Source: an uncultured Bacilli bacterium (GTDB taxonomy: Bacteria > Bacillota_I > Bacilli_A > RF39 > UBA660). Taken from it: DNA of 64,000 bases. Under the pieces are notes generated by a model. The model saw only the letters and a list, made by a program, of their open reading frames with translations. It did not search any database and had not been told where the DNA came from. Made by a program: the position numbers and the translations under genes. Positions 1-8,342 of this stretch are shown here, piece after piece. Numbering within the stretch: the first letter of the stretch is position 1; the number at the start of each line of letters is the position of its first letter. The stretch spans positions 1 to 64,000 of the forward strand of contig CAKPER010000002.1 of the NCBI GenBank assembly GCA_934149245.1, read 5' to 3'.

Positions 1-143
1 AATGCTAGTTCATCTAGATTAAAATCTTTTTCTTTTGGATAACTTTTTATATCTGAATTTGAGTATCCTCTCATATGACTTTGCATATTTGCATTAATTT
101 GAGAACATGCTATTCCTATAATTGAATTCTTTGATAAATTCAT
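1..143 (-). CDS. Unknown protein, 5' end only (runs off window)
   Basis: An ATG at 143 (minus strand) is preceded by a good ribosome binding site (AGAGGTG, six bases away) and stays open to the window edge for 47 codons. The visible product begins MNLSKNSIIGIACSQINANM and continues with a polar stretch. I do not recognise it and the C-terminus is missing. It reads away from the decayed recombinase that ends near 603. Confidence 0.5.
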   Translation of the reverse strand, partial: MNLSKNSIIGIACSQINANMQSHMRGYSNSDIKSYPKEKDFNLDELA

Positions 144-368
144 ATTTACACCTCTTTCCATTAAAAGTATACCATGTTTCTAGCTAGAAATCATTAATTT
201 GAGATGATTTTATAATTTTTAGTTAATTCTTTTTATTTCTTTAGAAGAATACTTTACAAATACTATATTATATAAGTTAACTGTAAATGGTAAAATAAAA
301 TATAATTTAAGTAATTAAGGTTATATACTTTTTATTAAAATAAATAGATTTTTTTATATATTTTAAGC

Positions 369-415
369 ATCCAACATTTATCCAACATTTCCTAGTACAT
401 ATCCAACATTTGGAT
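369..415. repeat. Three copies of an 11-bp repeat ending in an inverted repeat
   Basis: ATCCAACATTT occurs at 369-379, 380-390 and 401-411. The third copy forms a perfect inverted repeat, ATCCAA-CAT-TTGGAT, at 401-415. The first and third copies start 32 bp apart, about three helical turns, as in iterons or operator arrays. Apart from this and the hairpin at 517-574, I see no gene in 144-602. Confidence 0.6.
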
Positions 416-516
416 GTAAAATAGAGTTTAGCAAAGCCTTTAATTAAAAGGATTTATAGAGAAGTATGGTAGAGTTCTACATATTTTTAACCCAATTTTG
501 CAAGTGCAAAATAAGA

Positions 517-574
517 AATGATAGCACAACTATTCCTATATTTATATAGGATAAATTAGGGCAGTGCTATCATT
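517..574. other. Nested inverted repeat (two-tier hairpin) downstream of the recombinase pseudogene
   Basis: AATGATAGCAC (517-527) pairs perfectly with GTGCTATCATT (564-574). Inside lies a second perfect stem, TCCTATA (534-540) with TATAGGA (545-551), around a TTTA loop. On the minus strand the outer stem is followed by TTCTTATTTTG, so it may terminate transcription from the recombinase. It could equally be a recombination or element-end structure. Confidence 0.5.
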
Positions 575-602
575 CTCTTTATCCTGCTTACTATTTACTT
601 AC

Positions 603-2415
603 TTATTTTTCATTAATTATCTCTTTAATAGTAGGTCTAAATACTAATCCAAATGTAATATCTTTACCTTTAAATAAATTTAAATCTATTATAGGTATCA
701 CTTTCAACAATTCATAATTATCTGGTATTGCAGAATCAAATACTGTCATACCATTTTCAGTTCTATCTCCTTTATCTTCACGATATTCAATTTCAAAATA
801 TTCTCTTAAATAACCCAAATATTTATTTACTTGTTTTCTTTTCATTGGAGAAGATACTAAAACCATTTCTTGTTTATGATTAACTTCAAATGGTAATTTA
901 TAATCATAAGCACCAACTTGTGTTAATTTAACTGCTTTATCAATAAAACTACTTCTAAAGTTTATTTGCTTAATATCTAAACTACCTGTATCAGTTTTAT
1001 CAATCACAATATTATCTATATATTTTGATATAAATTGTTGTTTTTCTTCTTTTGTTTTTATATCCCATTCAAATTTATAAAACTCTTTTTCTTTATAACC
1101 ATTATCAATAGATATTTTTTCTATATCTCTACGGACCATAACTTTTTCTATTGTAAAAGTATGAGTATCTAATTCATTTAACTCTTGTTTTTTATTATTT
1201 AGTATTTCTAATTTTTCATTTATCTTTTTTAGATCCTCTTCAAAATCTTTGAGTTCAACTATACCAGTTAGATATGCTTTTTATTTTCTTTCTTTTTGTT
1301 TGATGTATCCCTCAATTTCTTTATCTAAATTAAGGTCAGTATTCTTATCTTTTTTATCTGCAAGTATTGGTAAAAAGAAGCTATTACACATTTGTTCAAA
1401 CTCTAAAAACTCATATATTGCTTTTATCATATATTCTTCAACATAATCTTCTCTTAAATTGAAATGACAAAACTCACAATTATAATAAATATATTTTTTC
1501 TTTTTACCACCTGAACCTTTACACTTCATTATTCTTCCACATTTAGGACATACTAATTTTTGAAAGAATAGATAAGTTCTAGTTCTTGTATAGGTCCTTT
1601 GATTGGCTAGTTTTTGTGTTTGGCATTCTTCCCACATAGCACGAGTAATTATAGGTTCTACAACATTCATATAAATAACAGTATCACGACCAATTTTTTT
1701 AGCTATTCTTTTGTATTGTTCATAGTCGCCCATGTAGATTCTATTATTTATAATCTTTTCTATATCAGTGTCATACCAAGATTTGTTTAACACTTTTTCT
1801 TTATTAAAAATATTAGATATTTGTTGATAACTATTTCTCTCTAAATAAAGATTAAATATTCTTTCAATAATATGTCTAGTTGTTTCATCTATGATAGTTT
1901 TTTTATTACCATCTTTTTTATATCCAATTGGAACAACACCAGGTAAATGGTCTGACTTTATAGCACCATTAAGTCCAAACTTTGTTCTTTCTGATACGAT
2001 TTCTATTTCTAATTGTGAAAGAACCGTTAACATTCTTACAAAGAATCTTCCATTAGCAGTACTAGTGTTAACATTATCTCTATCACATACAAGATAGCAA
2101 TTATATTTTTCTAGGATATTAATTAGTTCTTCCAAATCACGAACGGAACGAGTGACTCTATCTAACTTATAAGCAACTATATAATTTATTTTACCTATTT
2201 TAACATCATTAAGCATTTTTTGAAACCTAGGTCTATGTTCCATATCTTTTGCACTTATTCCAGCATCTTCATAAACTTTAAAAACATTATATCCTTTAAA
2301 TTCACATAAACTAAGTAGTTTTTCTTTTTGCTGTGGTAAACTAAATCCAGCACGAGCTTGATCATCAGTACTAACCCTAATGTAAATACCAGCATTCTTT
2401 ATTTCTTCTTCACAT
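603..2415 (-). pseudogene. Large serine recombinase, interrupted by an in-frame stop
   Basis: The N-terminal part has the resolvase catalytic motif YIRVSTDDQ, then a recombinase domain and a zinc ribbon (CPKCGR, CEFC). It stops at a TAA at 1281-1283. Reading through the TAA in the same frame gives KAYLTGIVELKDFEEDLKKI and a coiled segment that joins the 178-residue C-terminal part ending at 603, so this is a nonsense mutation, not a frameshift. The start is also damaged. The Shine-Dalgarno AAGGAGG (2424-2430) points to an ATG at 2415 that is directly followed by TGA and is out of frame with the gene; only a TTG upstream of that site could open the frame. I read it as a dead integrase of a former mobile element. 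The catalytic serine is still present. Confidence 0.8.
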
Positions 2416-2433
2416 ATCCTTATCCTCCTTAAC

Positions 2434-2478
2434 AAAAAAGGGCGAAGCAATATTTAGGTTATAAATACTACTTCACCC
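2434..2478 (-). terminator. Terminator-like hairpin between promoter and recombinase start
   Basis: On the minus strand GGGTGAAGTAGTATTTA pairs over 17 positions (with G-T wobbles) with the arm ending GCTTCGCCC, around loop TAACC. A T-run follows (2434-2439) and then immediately the AAGGAGG of the recombinase. The hairpin is therefore in the leader, where an attenuator would sit. A plausible extended -10 (TGCTATAAT, TATAAT at 2504-2509) lies just upstream. Confidence 0.6.
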
Positions 2479-2503
2479 AATAGGTTTAATATTTTCTATA
2501 ACC

Positions 2504-2512
2504 ATTATAGCA
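2504..2512 (-). promoter_or_regulatory. Extended -10 promoter of the recombinase leader
   Basis: The minus strand reads TGCTATAAT, an extended -10 box. I see no convincing -35 box. Transcription from here would enter the hairpin at 2434-2478. Confidence 0.35.
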
Positions 2513-2524
2513 CAGATTTCGTCA

Positions 2525-2800
2525 TTATTTTAGTTTTTTGATGAAATCTTTTAAATCAAATAGTTTAATTTTGGTATTTAAATCTCTGTAGTAAGCAAAT
2601 TCGTGTCCATTGAATAAAAGATATGTCTTATTATTAATAATTGCTCTATGAGGCTCTAAATAGCCTATATTGGTAGGTTCTAACTTTAATAAACTGCCAT
2701 TAATAAAAATTGGTTTAGTACTATTAAGTTTACAAGCCCATTCAACTTTGCTTTTAAGTTCATGACTTATTTTAATTTCTTGTTTGATTATTTTTATCAT
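2525..2800 (-). CDS. Small unknown protein (91 aa) next to tRNA-Gly
   Basis: The ATG at 2800 follows AAAGGTG at a usable distance; the frame is open upstream of it but has no ribosome site. The product starts MIKIIKQEIKISHELKSKVE and contains short beta-strand-like segments (PIFINGSLLKLE, KTYLLFNGHEFAYY). I do not recognise a family. It lies between the tRNA-Gly terminator and the recombinase pseudogene, so it may be residual cargo of that element. Confidence 0.5.
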   Translation of the reverse strand: MIKIIKQEIKISHELKSKVEWACKLNSTKPIFINGSLLKLEPTNIGYLEPHRAIINNKTYLLFNGHEFAYYRDLNTKIKLFDLKDFIKKLK

Positions 2801-2828
2801 AATATCATCAACACCTTTCTTAAACGAC

Positions 2829-2858
2829 AAAAAAATCAATCATTTCTGATTGATTTAA
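2829..2858 (-). terminator. Rho-independent terminator of tRNA-Gly
   Basis: AAATCAATCA (2833-2842) and TGATTGATTT (2847-2856) form a perfect 10-bp stem. On the minus strand it is followed by a T-run (2829-2835). Confidence 0.8.
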
Positions 2859-2894
2859 TCATTAACGTCACATTGGTGCGACGATTTTACCTTA

Positions 2895-2968
2895 TGGAGC
2901 AGGTGATGAGAATCGAACTCACGTCAGGAGCTTGGAAGGCTCTTATTCTACCATTAAACTACACCTGC
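2895..2968 (-). tRNA. tRNA-Gly (anticodon TCC)
   Basis: The 74-nt minus-strand sequence folds as a cloverleaf. The acceptor arms GCAGGTG and CACCTGC pair perfectly, the anticodon loop CTTCCAA sits between AGAGC and GCTCC, and the T-arm is GTGAG-TTCGATT-CTCAT. The CCA end is encoded. The anticodon TCC reads GGA/GGN glycine codons. Confidence 0.95.
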
Positions 2969-2997
2969 ATATCAAATATTTCCTTCACACATTTACG

Positions 2998-3026
2998 ATT
3001 ATAATAGATACAAATAAAAAAATCAA
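2998..3026 (-). promoter_or_regulatory. Promoter of tRNA-Gly
   Basis: TTGATT and TATAAT on the minus strand are separated by 17 bp, with the -10 box 29 bp upstream of the mature tRNA 5' end. Confidence 0.7.
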
Positions 3027-3067
3027 GTCTTTTTTGTTAATTTATATAAAAAAATTAAAAAATAGTG

Positions 3068-3073
3068 TATAAT
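3068..3073 (+). promoter_or_regulatory. Probable -10 box of ffh
   Basis: A TATAAT lies 20 bp upstream of the ffh start. No clear -35 hexamer is visible at 16-18 bp. Confidence 0.35.
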
Positions 3074-3093
3074 TTTAAACAGGTGATAAATTT

Positions 3094-4401
3094 ATGTTTG
3101 AAAATTTAAGTGATAGATTACAAAATGTTGTTCATAAAATTAAAGGATATGGTCGTATTACAGAAGATAATATAAGTGATATGATGAGAGAAATTAGACT
3201 TTCTCTATTAGAAGCAGATGTCAATTATAAAGTAGTTAAGGAATTTACTAATACAGTAAAAGAAAAAGCCTTAGGTACAGATGTAAATTCTAAACTATCT
3301 CCAGGAGAAGAATTTGTTAAAATAGTAAAAGACGAATTAACAGAACTATTAGGTGGAGATGCAGTTCCTATTGAAGTAGATAAAAATCCAACCATAACCA
3401 TGTTGGTAGGACTTCAAGGTTCAGGTAAAACGACAACTATAGGGAAACTTGCCAATTTCCTAAGAAAAAATCACAAAAAGAAACCTTTATTAGTAGCATG
3501 TGATGTTTATCGTCCTGCTGCTATAGAACAATTAATTACAATTGGTAAAGAATTAAATATTGAAGTTTATTCCGAAGGAAAAGCCAATCCTGTAGAAATA
3601 ACTAAAAATGCAATAGAATATGCTAAAGAAAATAATTTCGATTACATATTAATAGATACAGCTGGTAGATTACAAATTGATACAAAATTGATGGAAGAGT
3701 TAGAAAACATAATCTCTGTAGCTAGTCCAGATGAAGTTTTATTAGTAATAGATGCAATGATGGGACAAGATGCTATTAACGTTATAAATGGATTTAATGA
3801 TAAATTATCTTTAACTGGTGTAATTTTAACTAAAATGGATGGAGATACCAGAGGTGGAGTAGCACTTTCTGTTAGACATTTAACTTCTATTCCTATTAAA
3901 TTTATAGGTGTTAGTGAAAAAATGGATGGTTTATCAGAATTTCATCCCGATCGTATGGCATCTCGTATTTTAGGAATGGGTGATATTTTATCCATAGTTG
4001 AGAAAGTTTCCAATGAAATAGACGAAAAAGATGCTGAGGACTTAGCAAAAAAAATGGCCAAGGGAAAGTTTGATTTTGAAGATTTTTTAGCTCAATTAAA
4101 ACAAATAAGAAAATTAGGACCATTAGAAAATTTAATCAAATTACTTCCAGGTGCTAAAAAAATGGGACTAAATAATATCAAAATTGATCCAAAACAAATG
4201 GCACACATAGAAGCAATTGTTTTATCAATGACTCCATACGAAAGAAAACATCCTGAGGTATTAAAAGCATCTAGAAAACAAAGAATTGCTAAGGGTTCAG
4301 GAACTACAGTAACAGATGTTAATAGACTTTTAAAACAATTTGAAGAAATGAAAAAAATGATGAAAATGATGAATAATGGTAATTTTAAATTGCCATTCTA
4401 A
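3094..4401 (+). CDS. ffh: Signal recognition particle protein Ffh (SRP54)
   Basis: This GTPase binds the SRP RNA and signal peptides of nascent membrane proteins and docks ribosomes to FtsY. The 435 residues show the N-domain four-helix region, then the G domain with P-loop GLQGSGKTT (about residue 105), DTAGRLQ and TKMDGD. The methionine-rich M domain covers the last 120 residues (for example EEMKKMMKMMNNG). Length is normal for the family. AGGTG precedes the ATG. The usual neighbour ylxM is absent; the flanking genes are tRNA-Gly and pyk. Confidence 0.97.
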   Translation: MFENLSDRLQNVVHKIKGYGRITEDNISDMMREIRLSLLEADVNYKVVKEFTNTVKEKALGTDVNSKLSPGEEFVKIVKDELTELLGGDAVPIEVDKNPTITMLVGLQGSGKTTTIGKLANFLRKNHKKKPLLVACDVYRPAAIEQLITIGKELNIEVYSEGKANPVEITKNAIEYAKENNFDYILIDTAGRLQIDTKLMEELENIISVASPDEVLLVIDAMMGQDAINVINGFNDKLSLTGVILTKMDGDTRGGVALSVRHLTSIPIKFIGVSEKMDGLSEFHPDRMASRILGMGDILSIVEKVSNEIDEKDAEDLAKKMAKGKFDFEDFLAQLKQIRKLGPLENLIKLLPGAKKMGLNNIKIDPKQMAHIEAIVLSMTPYERKHPEVLKASRKQRIAKGSGTTVTDVNRLLKQFEEMKKMMKMMNNGNFKLPF

Positions 4402-4408
4402 TAATAGA

Positions 4409-4431
4409 CAAAGTAGAAGATTATTACTTTG
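4409..4431 (+). terminator. Weak terminator after ffh
   Basis: CAAAGTA and TACTTTG form a 7-bp stem shortly after the ffh stop. The following GTTTATAT is only partly T-rich, so termination may be leaky. Confidence 0.4.
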
Positions 4432-4461
4432 GTTTATATAGAGTATTTAACGTGTTTTTTG

Positions 4462-4490
4462 TTGACAATTACTCAAAATAATAGTATATT
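4462..4490 (+). promoter_or_regulatory. Promoter of pyk
   Basis: TTGACA (4462-4467) and TATATT (4485-4490) are spaced by exactly 17 bp, 39 bp before the pyk start. Confidence 0.75.
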
Positions 4491-4529
4491 ATATTAGGTA
4501 AAAATTTGAAAAGGAAGTAGGTAAGAAGT

Positions 4530-5954
4530 ATGAAAAAAACAAAAATAATATCTAGTATTGGCCCAGCTAGTAACAATTATGAAAAATTTAAGGAAATGGT
4601 TCATAATGGTGTTAATGTGGCTAGAGTAAATTTCTCTCATGCTACAATGGAAGAAAGAAAAATCGTAGAGGATTTAGTAAAAAGAATTAACAAAGAAGAA
4701 AATCGTAATATTGGTTTACTATTTGATACTAAAGGTCCTGAATTTAGAAGTGGTGAAGTAGAAGATGGTGAAATCAAATTAGTAGCCGGTAAAGAAATTA
4801 AGATTGTTGTTGATAAAGTAGTAGGAAATACAGAAAGATTTTCAGTAAATCATCCTCAAGCTTTAAGAGATTTAAAAGTTGGAGATTCTGTTTTATTAGT
4901 TAACGGTCTAATCAAAACTGAAGTAGTATCACTTGATAATGATGCAGACGGACAATTCAGCGGTGTAACTGTTAAAATATTAAATGGTGGTGTTTTAGGA
5001 AACCATAAGAGTATGGCTGCTCCTGGAGTTTCTCTTGATATTCCATTTATTAGTGAAGTAGATAAAGAAGATATTACTTATGCTTGTAACCATGATGGTG
5101 ATTATCTAGCATTATCATTTGTTTCATCTAGAGATGATGTATTAGAAGCAAGAGAATTACTAAAAGCAAATGGTAGAGAAGATATGAAAATAATTTCTAA
5201 AATTGAAAGTGTAACTGGTATTGAAAATTTAGATGAAATTATTGAAGCATCAGATGGTATTATGGTAGCACGTGGAGATCTTGGAGTAGAAGTTCCTATG
5301 GAAATGTTACCAATTTATCAAAGAATGATGATTACAAAATGTCGTGAAGCTGGTAAGTTCTGTATTGTAGCAACTGAAATGCTTGTTTCAATGAAAAAGA
5401 GCATTAGACCAACTCGTGCTGAAGTATCAGATGTTGCTAACGCAGTATTTAATGGAACAGATGCTGTTATGTTATCAGATGAGACAACTATTGGTAACTA
5501 TCCAGCTGAAACAGTTAAAATTATGGCAGCAATTTGTGAGAATGCTGAAAAATATTATGATTATAATAAAAAATTTAATATCAATTGGGAATCAACTGTA
5601 ACAGCTTCAATAGCTGAAAGTGTTATTACAGCTAGCAAAGATTTAGATTCAAAAGTAATTGTTGTTGCTACTATGAGTGGTAAAACTGCTAGAAAAATTA
5701 GTAATTTAAAACCAGAGTGTCCAATATTAGCGACAGTACCTACTGAAAAAGTAGCTAGATCATTAGCTCTTAACTATGGCGTTTATTCTAAAGTTGTTAA
5801 TGAATATAACTCTACTGATGAGATTGTTACAGATGCTGTAGAGAAAGCTAAAGATTTTATTGAGTTGGATAAAGGAGATAAAATTATTATCACTGGTGGT
5901 TTTCCTAACATTGGAGTTAAAACTACTGATTTCATGAAAATCGAAGAAATTTAA
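4530..5954 (+). CDS. pyk: Pyruvate kinase
   Basis: It converts phosphoenolpyruvate and ADP to pyruvate and ATP, the last step of glycolysis. The 474-residue protein has RVNFSHA near residue 35, DTKGPEFRSG, the catalytic-lysine region IISKIESVTGIENLDEI, VARGDLGVEV and the pyruvate kinase signature around RPTRAEVSDVANAVFNGTDA. The C-terminal regulatory domain is present. The extra PEP-utiliser-like domain found at the end of many Bacillus enzymes is absent. It is transcribed alone from its own promoter and ends at a terminator. Confidence 0.97.
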   Translation: MKKTKIISSIGPASNNYEKFKEMVHNGVNVARVNFSHATMEERKIVEDLVKRINKEENRNIGLLFDTKGPEFRSGEVEDGEIKLVAGKEIKIVVDKVVGNTERFSVNHPQALRDLKVGDSVLLVNGLIKTEVVSLDNDADGQFSGVTVKILNGGVLGNHKSMAAPGVSLDIPFISEVDKEDITYACNHDGDYLALSFVSSRDDVLEARELLKANGREDMKIISKIESVTGIENLDEIIEASDGIMVARGDLGVEVPMEMLPIYQRMMITKCREAGKFCIVATEMLVSMKKSIRPTRAEVSDVANAVFNGTDAVMLSDETTIGNYPAETVKIMAAICENAEKYYDYNKKFNINWESTVTASIAESVITASKDLDSKVIVVATMSGKTARKISNLKPECPILATVPTEKVARSLALNYGVYSKVVNEYNSTDEIVTDAVEKAKDFIELDKGDKIIITGGFPNIGVKTTDFMKIEEI

Positions 5955-5960
5955 AGAGGT

Positions 5961-5988
5961 AAAGAAGTATCTTTGCTTCTTTTTTTTC
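5961..5988 (+). terminator. Terminator after pyk
   Basis: AAAGAAG and CTTCTTT form a stem immediately followed by a long T-run. Confidence 0.7.
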
Positions 5989-6006
5989 TAATTTAACAAT
6001 TAAATC

Positions 6007-6035
6007 TTGATAACTCCTAGATAATGTGCTATAGT
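6007..6035 (+). promoter_or_regulatory. Promoter of the kinase-like gene
   Basis: TTGATA and TATAGT are separated by 17 bp, and TGC before the -10 gives an extended -10 element. Confidence 0.7.
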
Positions 6036-6056
6036 ATTTAGCAATTAGGGGGGATT

Positions 6057-6962
6057 ATGATGAATGTTATTTCTTTTTCAAACAGTAAGTTTAATAAACT
6101 TAATTTGCTAGATTTAGATAAAAGTGTCTTTAATACTGAAGCACAAATATATAATTATAGTTATAAAAATAATGCTAAGGTATTAAAAAAATTATACAAT
6201 ACAGAAAGTGGCGTATTTGCGAACAAACTTTATACAGTAGAGAAATTAGATGAAGCTAGAGAAATGCTACCAAGTTCTTTTTGTATACCTGATAACTTAG
6301 TAGTAGTTGGTGGCAGAATCATTGGTTTTACTTTACCAAAAGTTGATGGTGAAAACTTAAATTTACTTCTTGCAAATAAAAAAATTGATTTAAAAGATAA
6401 ACTATATTATTTGAAGAAAGTAGGGGAAGTTTTACAACAAATGGATTACTTAAGAAAAAATCCACAACTAAAGAATTTTTATTTAAATGATTTACATGAT
6501 AGCAACATAATGGTAAATCCAGTTAATGGCGATATTAGTATTATTGATTTAGATAGTGCTAAAATTGGTAAAGATACTTTCTTTGGGGCAAGATTTTTAT
6601 CACCAAAGGCTCTATTTAATAATACACGTGGTAAATATAATATTATAGATCAAGAACAAAATTCATATTTGCATAGTTTGGCTTATGTTGATGCTGATAG
6701 AAATACAGACCTATATTGTTATACAATAATGATTTTAAACTTTTTATATAAAAATTATATTAATAATTTAAGTTTAGAAGAATATTATGAATACTTAAAT
6801 TATCTAGAAAGTATAGGTTTAAACAAAGAACTTGTAGACGTCTTTTATTGCATAGTGTCAAACGAAGAAAATAAAAATCCAAGTAGCTATTTAGAAAGTA
6901 TAGATTATAAGCAATTGTTTATGGCTAGCGAAGGTGAGTTTGTCAAAAAACTAAAAAAATAA
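6057..6962 (+). CDS. Protein kinase-like fold protein
   Basis: Of 301 residues, the middle carries NDLHDSNIMV (catalytic-loop pattern, cf. HRDLKxxN), followed by SIIDLDSA in the position of the DFG metal-binding motif. The N-terminal lobe contains VLKKLY, a candidate ATP-binding lysine. This order matches eukaryotic-like Ser/Thr kinases or small-molecule kinases of that fold. HRD is replaced by DLHD and DFG by DLD, so activity is uncertain. No membrane segment or PASTA domain is present. It is a single gene with its own promoter and terminator; the substrate is unknown. The strong GGGGGG site fits either of two adjacent ATGs. Confidence 0.65.
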   Translation: MMNVISFSNSKFNKLNLLDLDKSVFNTEAQIYNYSYKNNAKVLKKLYNTESGVFANKLYTVEKLDEAREMLPSSFCIPDNLVVVGGRIIGFTLPKVDGENLNLLLANKKIDLKDKLYYLKKVGEVLQQMDYLRKNPQLKNFYLNDLHDSNIMVNPVNGDISIIDLDSAKIGKDTFFGARFLSPKALFNNTRGKYNIIDQEQNSYLHSLAYVDADRNTDLYCYTIMILNFLYKNYINNLSLEEYYEYLNYLESIGLNKELVDVFYCIVSNEENKNPSSYLESIDYKQLFMASEGEFVKKLKK

Positions 6963-6978
6963 TTTATCTAGTAATATT

Positions 6979-7006
6979 AAATGAGATAGAAATATCTTAT
7001 TTTTTT
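6979..7006 (+). terminator. Terminator after the kinase-like gene
   Basis: AAATGAGATA and TATCTTATTT form a 10-bp stem (one G-T pair) with a GAAA tetraloop, followed by T residues. Confidence 0.8.
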
Positions 7007-7061
7007 ATGTCACTATTTGTTTACATAGATTAATTAATAAGTTGTATTAGGTAAATAACTT

Positions 7062-7090
7062 TTTACAATTAATAATATAAATGTTATAAT
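7062..7090 (+). promoter_or_regulatory. Promoter of the GH25 muramidase operon
   Basis: TTTACA (7062-7067) and TATAAT (7085-7090) lie 17 bp apart, 21 bp before the GTG start. Confidence 0.75.
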
Positions 7091-7111
7091 TATATAAAGG
7101 GAGGGGTCTTA

Positions 7112-8317
7112 GTGGAAAATACTTTTTTTAGAAGAGCTATCATAGTATTTCTATTATCTTTTACAATTTTAGTCATAACATCAGCTTTTTATCTATTTTT
7201 AAACACCAAAGATATACTATTAGTTAGTGATTTAACAGCTGATTTTAGAGATAAAGTATATTTAAAAGATTTTATTTATAAATTAGATGGTACCCTAAAA
7301 AATAATTATAAAATTGATACTAATAAAGTTGGTACTCAAGAAATAAAAGCAATATATCAAGATAAACATGGCTTTTATAAAACAAAAAGATTTACAATTG
7401 AAGTAAAAGATGTTGTTGCTCCTACTATTATGTTATCTGGTGATTATACTGTTACTAAAGGCTATGATGGCAAACTTGAAGATGATATTTTATGTGCTGA
7501 TGATACAGATGACCAAGTAGAATGTAAGATAAGTGGTAGCTATAATTTAGATGAAGTGGGAATATATCCCTTAAAAATAACAGCAAAAGATAAAAGTAAC
7601 AATAAAACATCACTAAAATTTAATTTAAATGTCGTTGATAAACAAAATAATAACACTAATTCAGACCAAGAAGATGATATGTCAAAGGCTACTAAATATG
7701 AGGATGTATATAAAAAGTATAAAACCAATAATACATTAGTAGGAATAGATGTATCTAAATGGCAAAAAGATATAGATTTTAATAAACTAAAAGAGCAAAA
7801 TGTTGAATTTATTTTTATCAAAATAGCTGGTCAAAGACAAATAAATGGAAAAATAGAACTTGATCCTAAATTTAAAACAAATATTGAAGAAGCTAAAAAA
7901 CATGGTATTGCTGTTGGCGTTTACTTTTATTCTTATGCTAGAAGTCAGGAAGAAGCTAGAAAACAAGCAAGATATATAGTAAAAAATATAAAAAATTATG
8001 ATATAGAACTTCCAATAGTTTTTGACTGGGAAAATTGGCTAGAGTATAATAAATTTAAACTTAGCTTTAATAGTCTTAATTTCATTGCCAAAGCATTTAT
8101 GGATGAAGTTGAAAAAAACGGCTATGATAGTTTAATTTATTCTAGTGAATATTACTTAGAAAATATTTGGTTTAAAGAAGATTATAATAATATCTGGATT
8201 GCTAAATATGGCAATCTAGAACATAAACCTAGCTATAAAGTATGGCAATTATGTAGTGATGGTAAGATAGATGGTATAGATAAATATATAGATATAGATG
8301 TTATGTACTTAAAATAA
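7112..8317 (+). CDS. Membrane-anchored GH25 muramidase with Ig-like domain
   Basis: A peptidoglycan-cleaving lysozyme of glycoside hydrolase family 25, displayed outside the cell. After an N-terminal transmembrane anchor (about residues 8-30) come a DUF5011-type Ig-like repeat (about 80-175), a short polar linker and the GH25 domain (about 205-400). That domain starts GIDVSKWQ and has the acidic catalytic pair in FDWENW. The start is GTG, preceded by GGGAGGGG. It heads a run of envelope genes, followed 25 bp later by a C39-like peptidase. A role in wall remodelling is inferred. Confidence 0.9.
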   Translation: MENTFFRRAIIVFLLSFTILVITSAFYLFLNTKDILLVSDLTADFRDKVYLKDFIYKLDGTLKNNYKIDTNKVGTQEIKAIYQDKHGFYKTKRFTIEVKDVVAPTIMLSGDYTVTKGYDGKLEDDILCADDTDDQVECKISGSYNLDEVGIYPLKITAKDKSNNKTSLKFNLNVVDKQNNNTNSDQEDDMSKATKYEDVYKKYKTNNTLVGIDVSKWQKDIDFNKLKEQNVEFIFIKIAGQRQINGKIELDPKFKTNIEEAKKHGIAVGVYFYSYARSQEEARKQARYIVKNIKNYDIELPIVFDWENWLEYNKFKLSFNSLNFIAKAFMDEVEKNGYDSLIYSSEYYLENIWFKEDYNNIWIAKYGNLEHKPSYKVWQLCSDGKIDGIDKYIDIDVMYLK

Positions 8318-8342
8318 ATAAAAAAATAAGGTGGTGTTTAAA

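Noticed and set aside
2895..2968. tRNA-Gly as attachment site of the decayed recombinase element
   Set aside because: Large serine recombinases rarely use tRNA genes, and I find no duplicate of the tRNA 3' end within 1-2800.
8331..8342. Earlier GTG starts for the C39-like gene
   Set aside because: They lie inside the AAGGTGGTG ribosome binding site; ATG 8343 is better placed.
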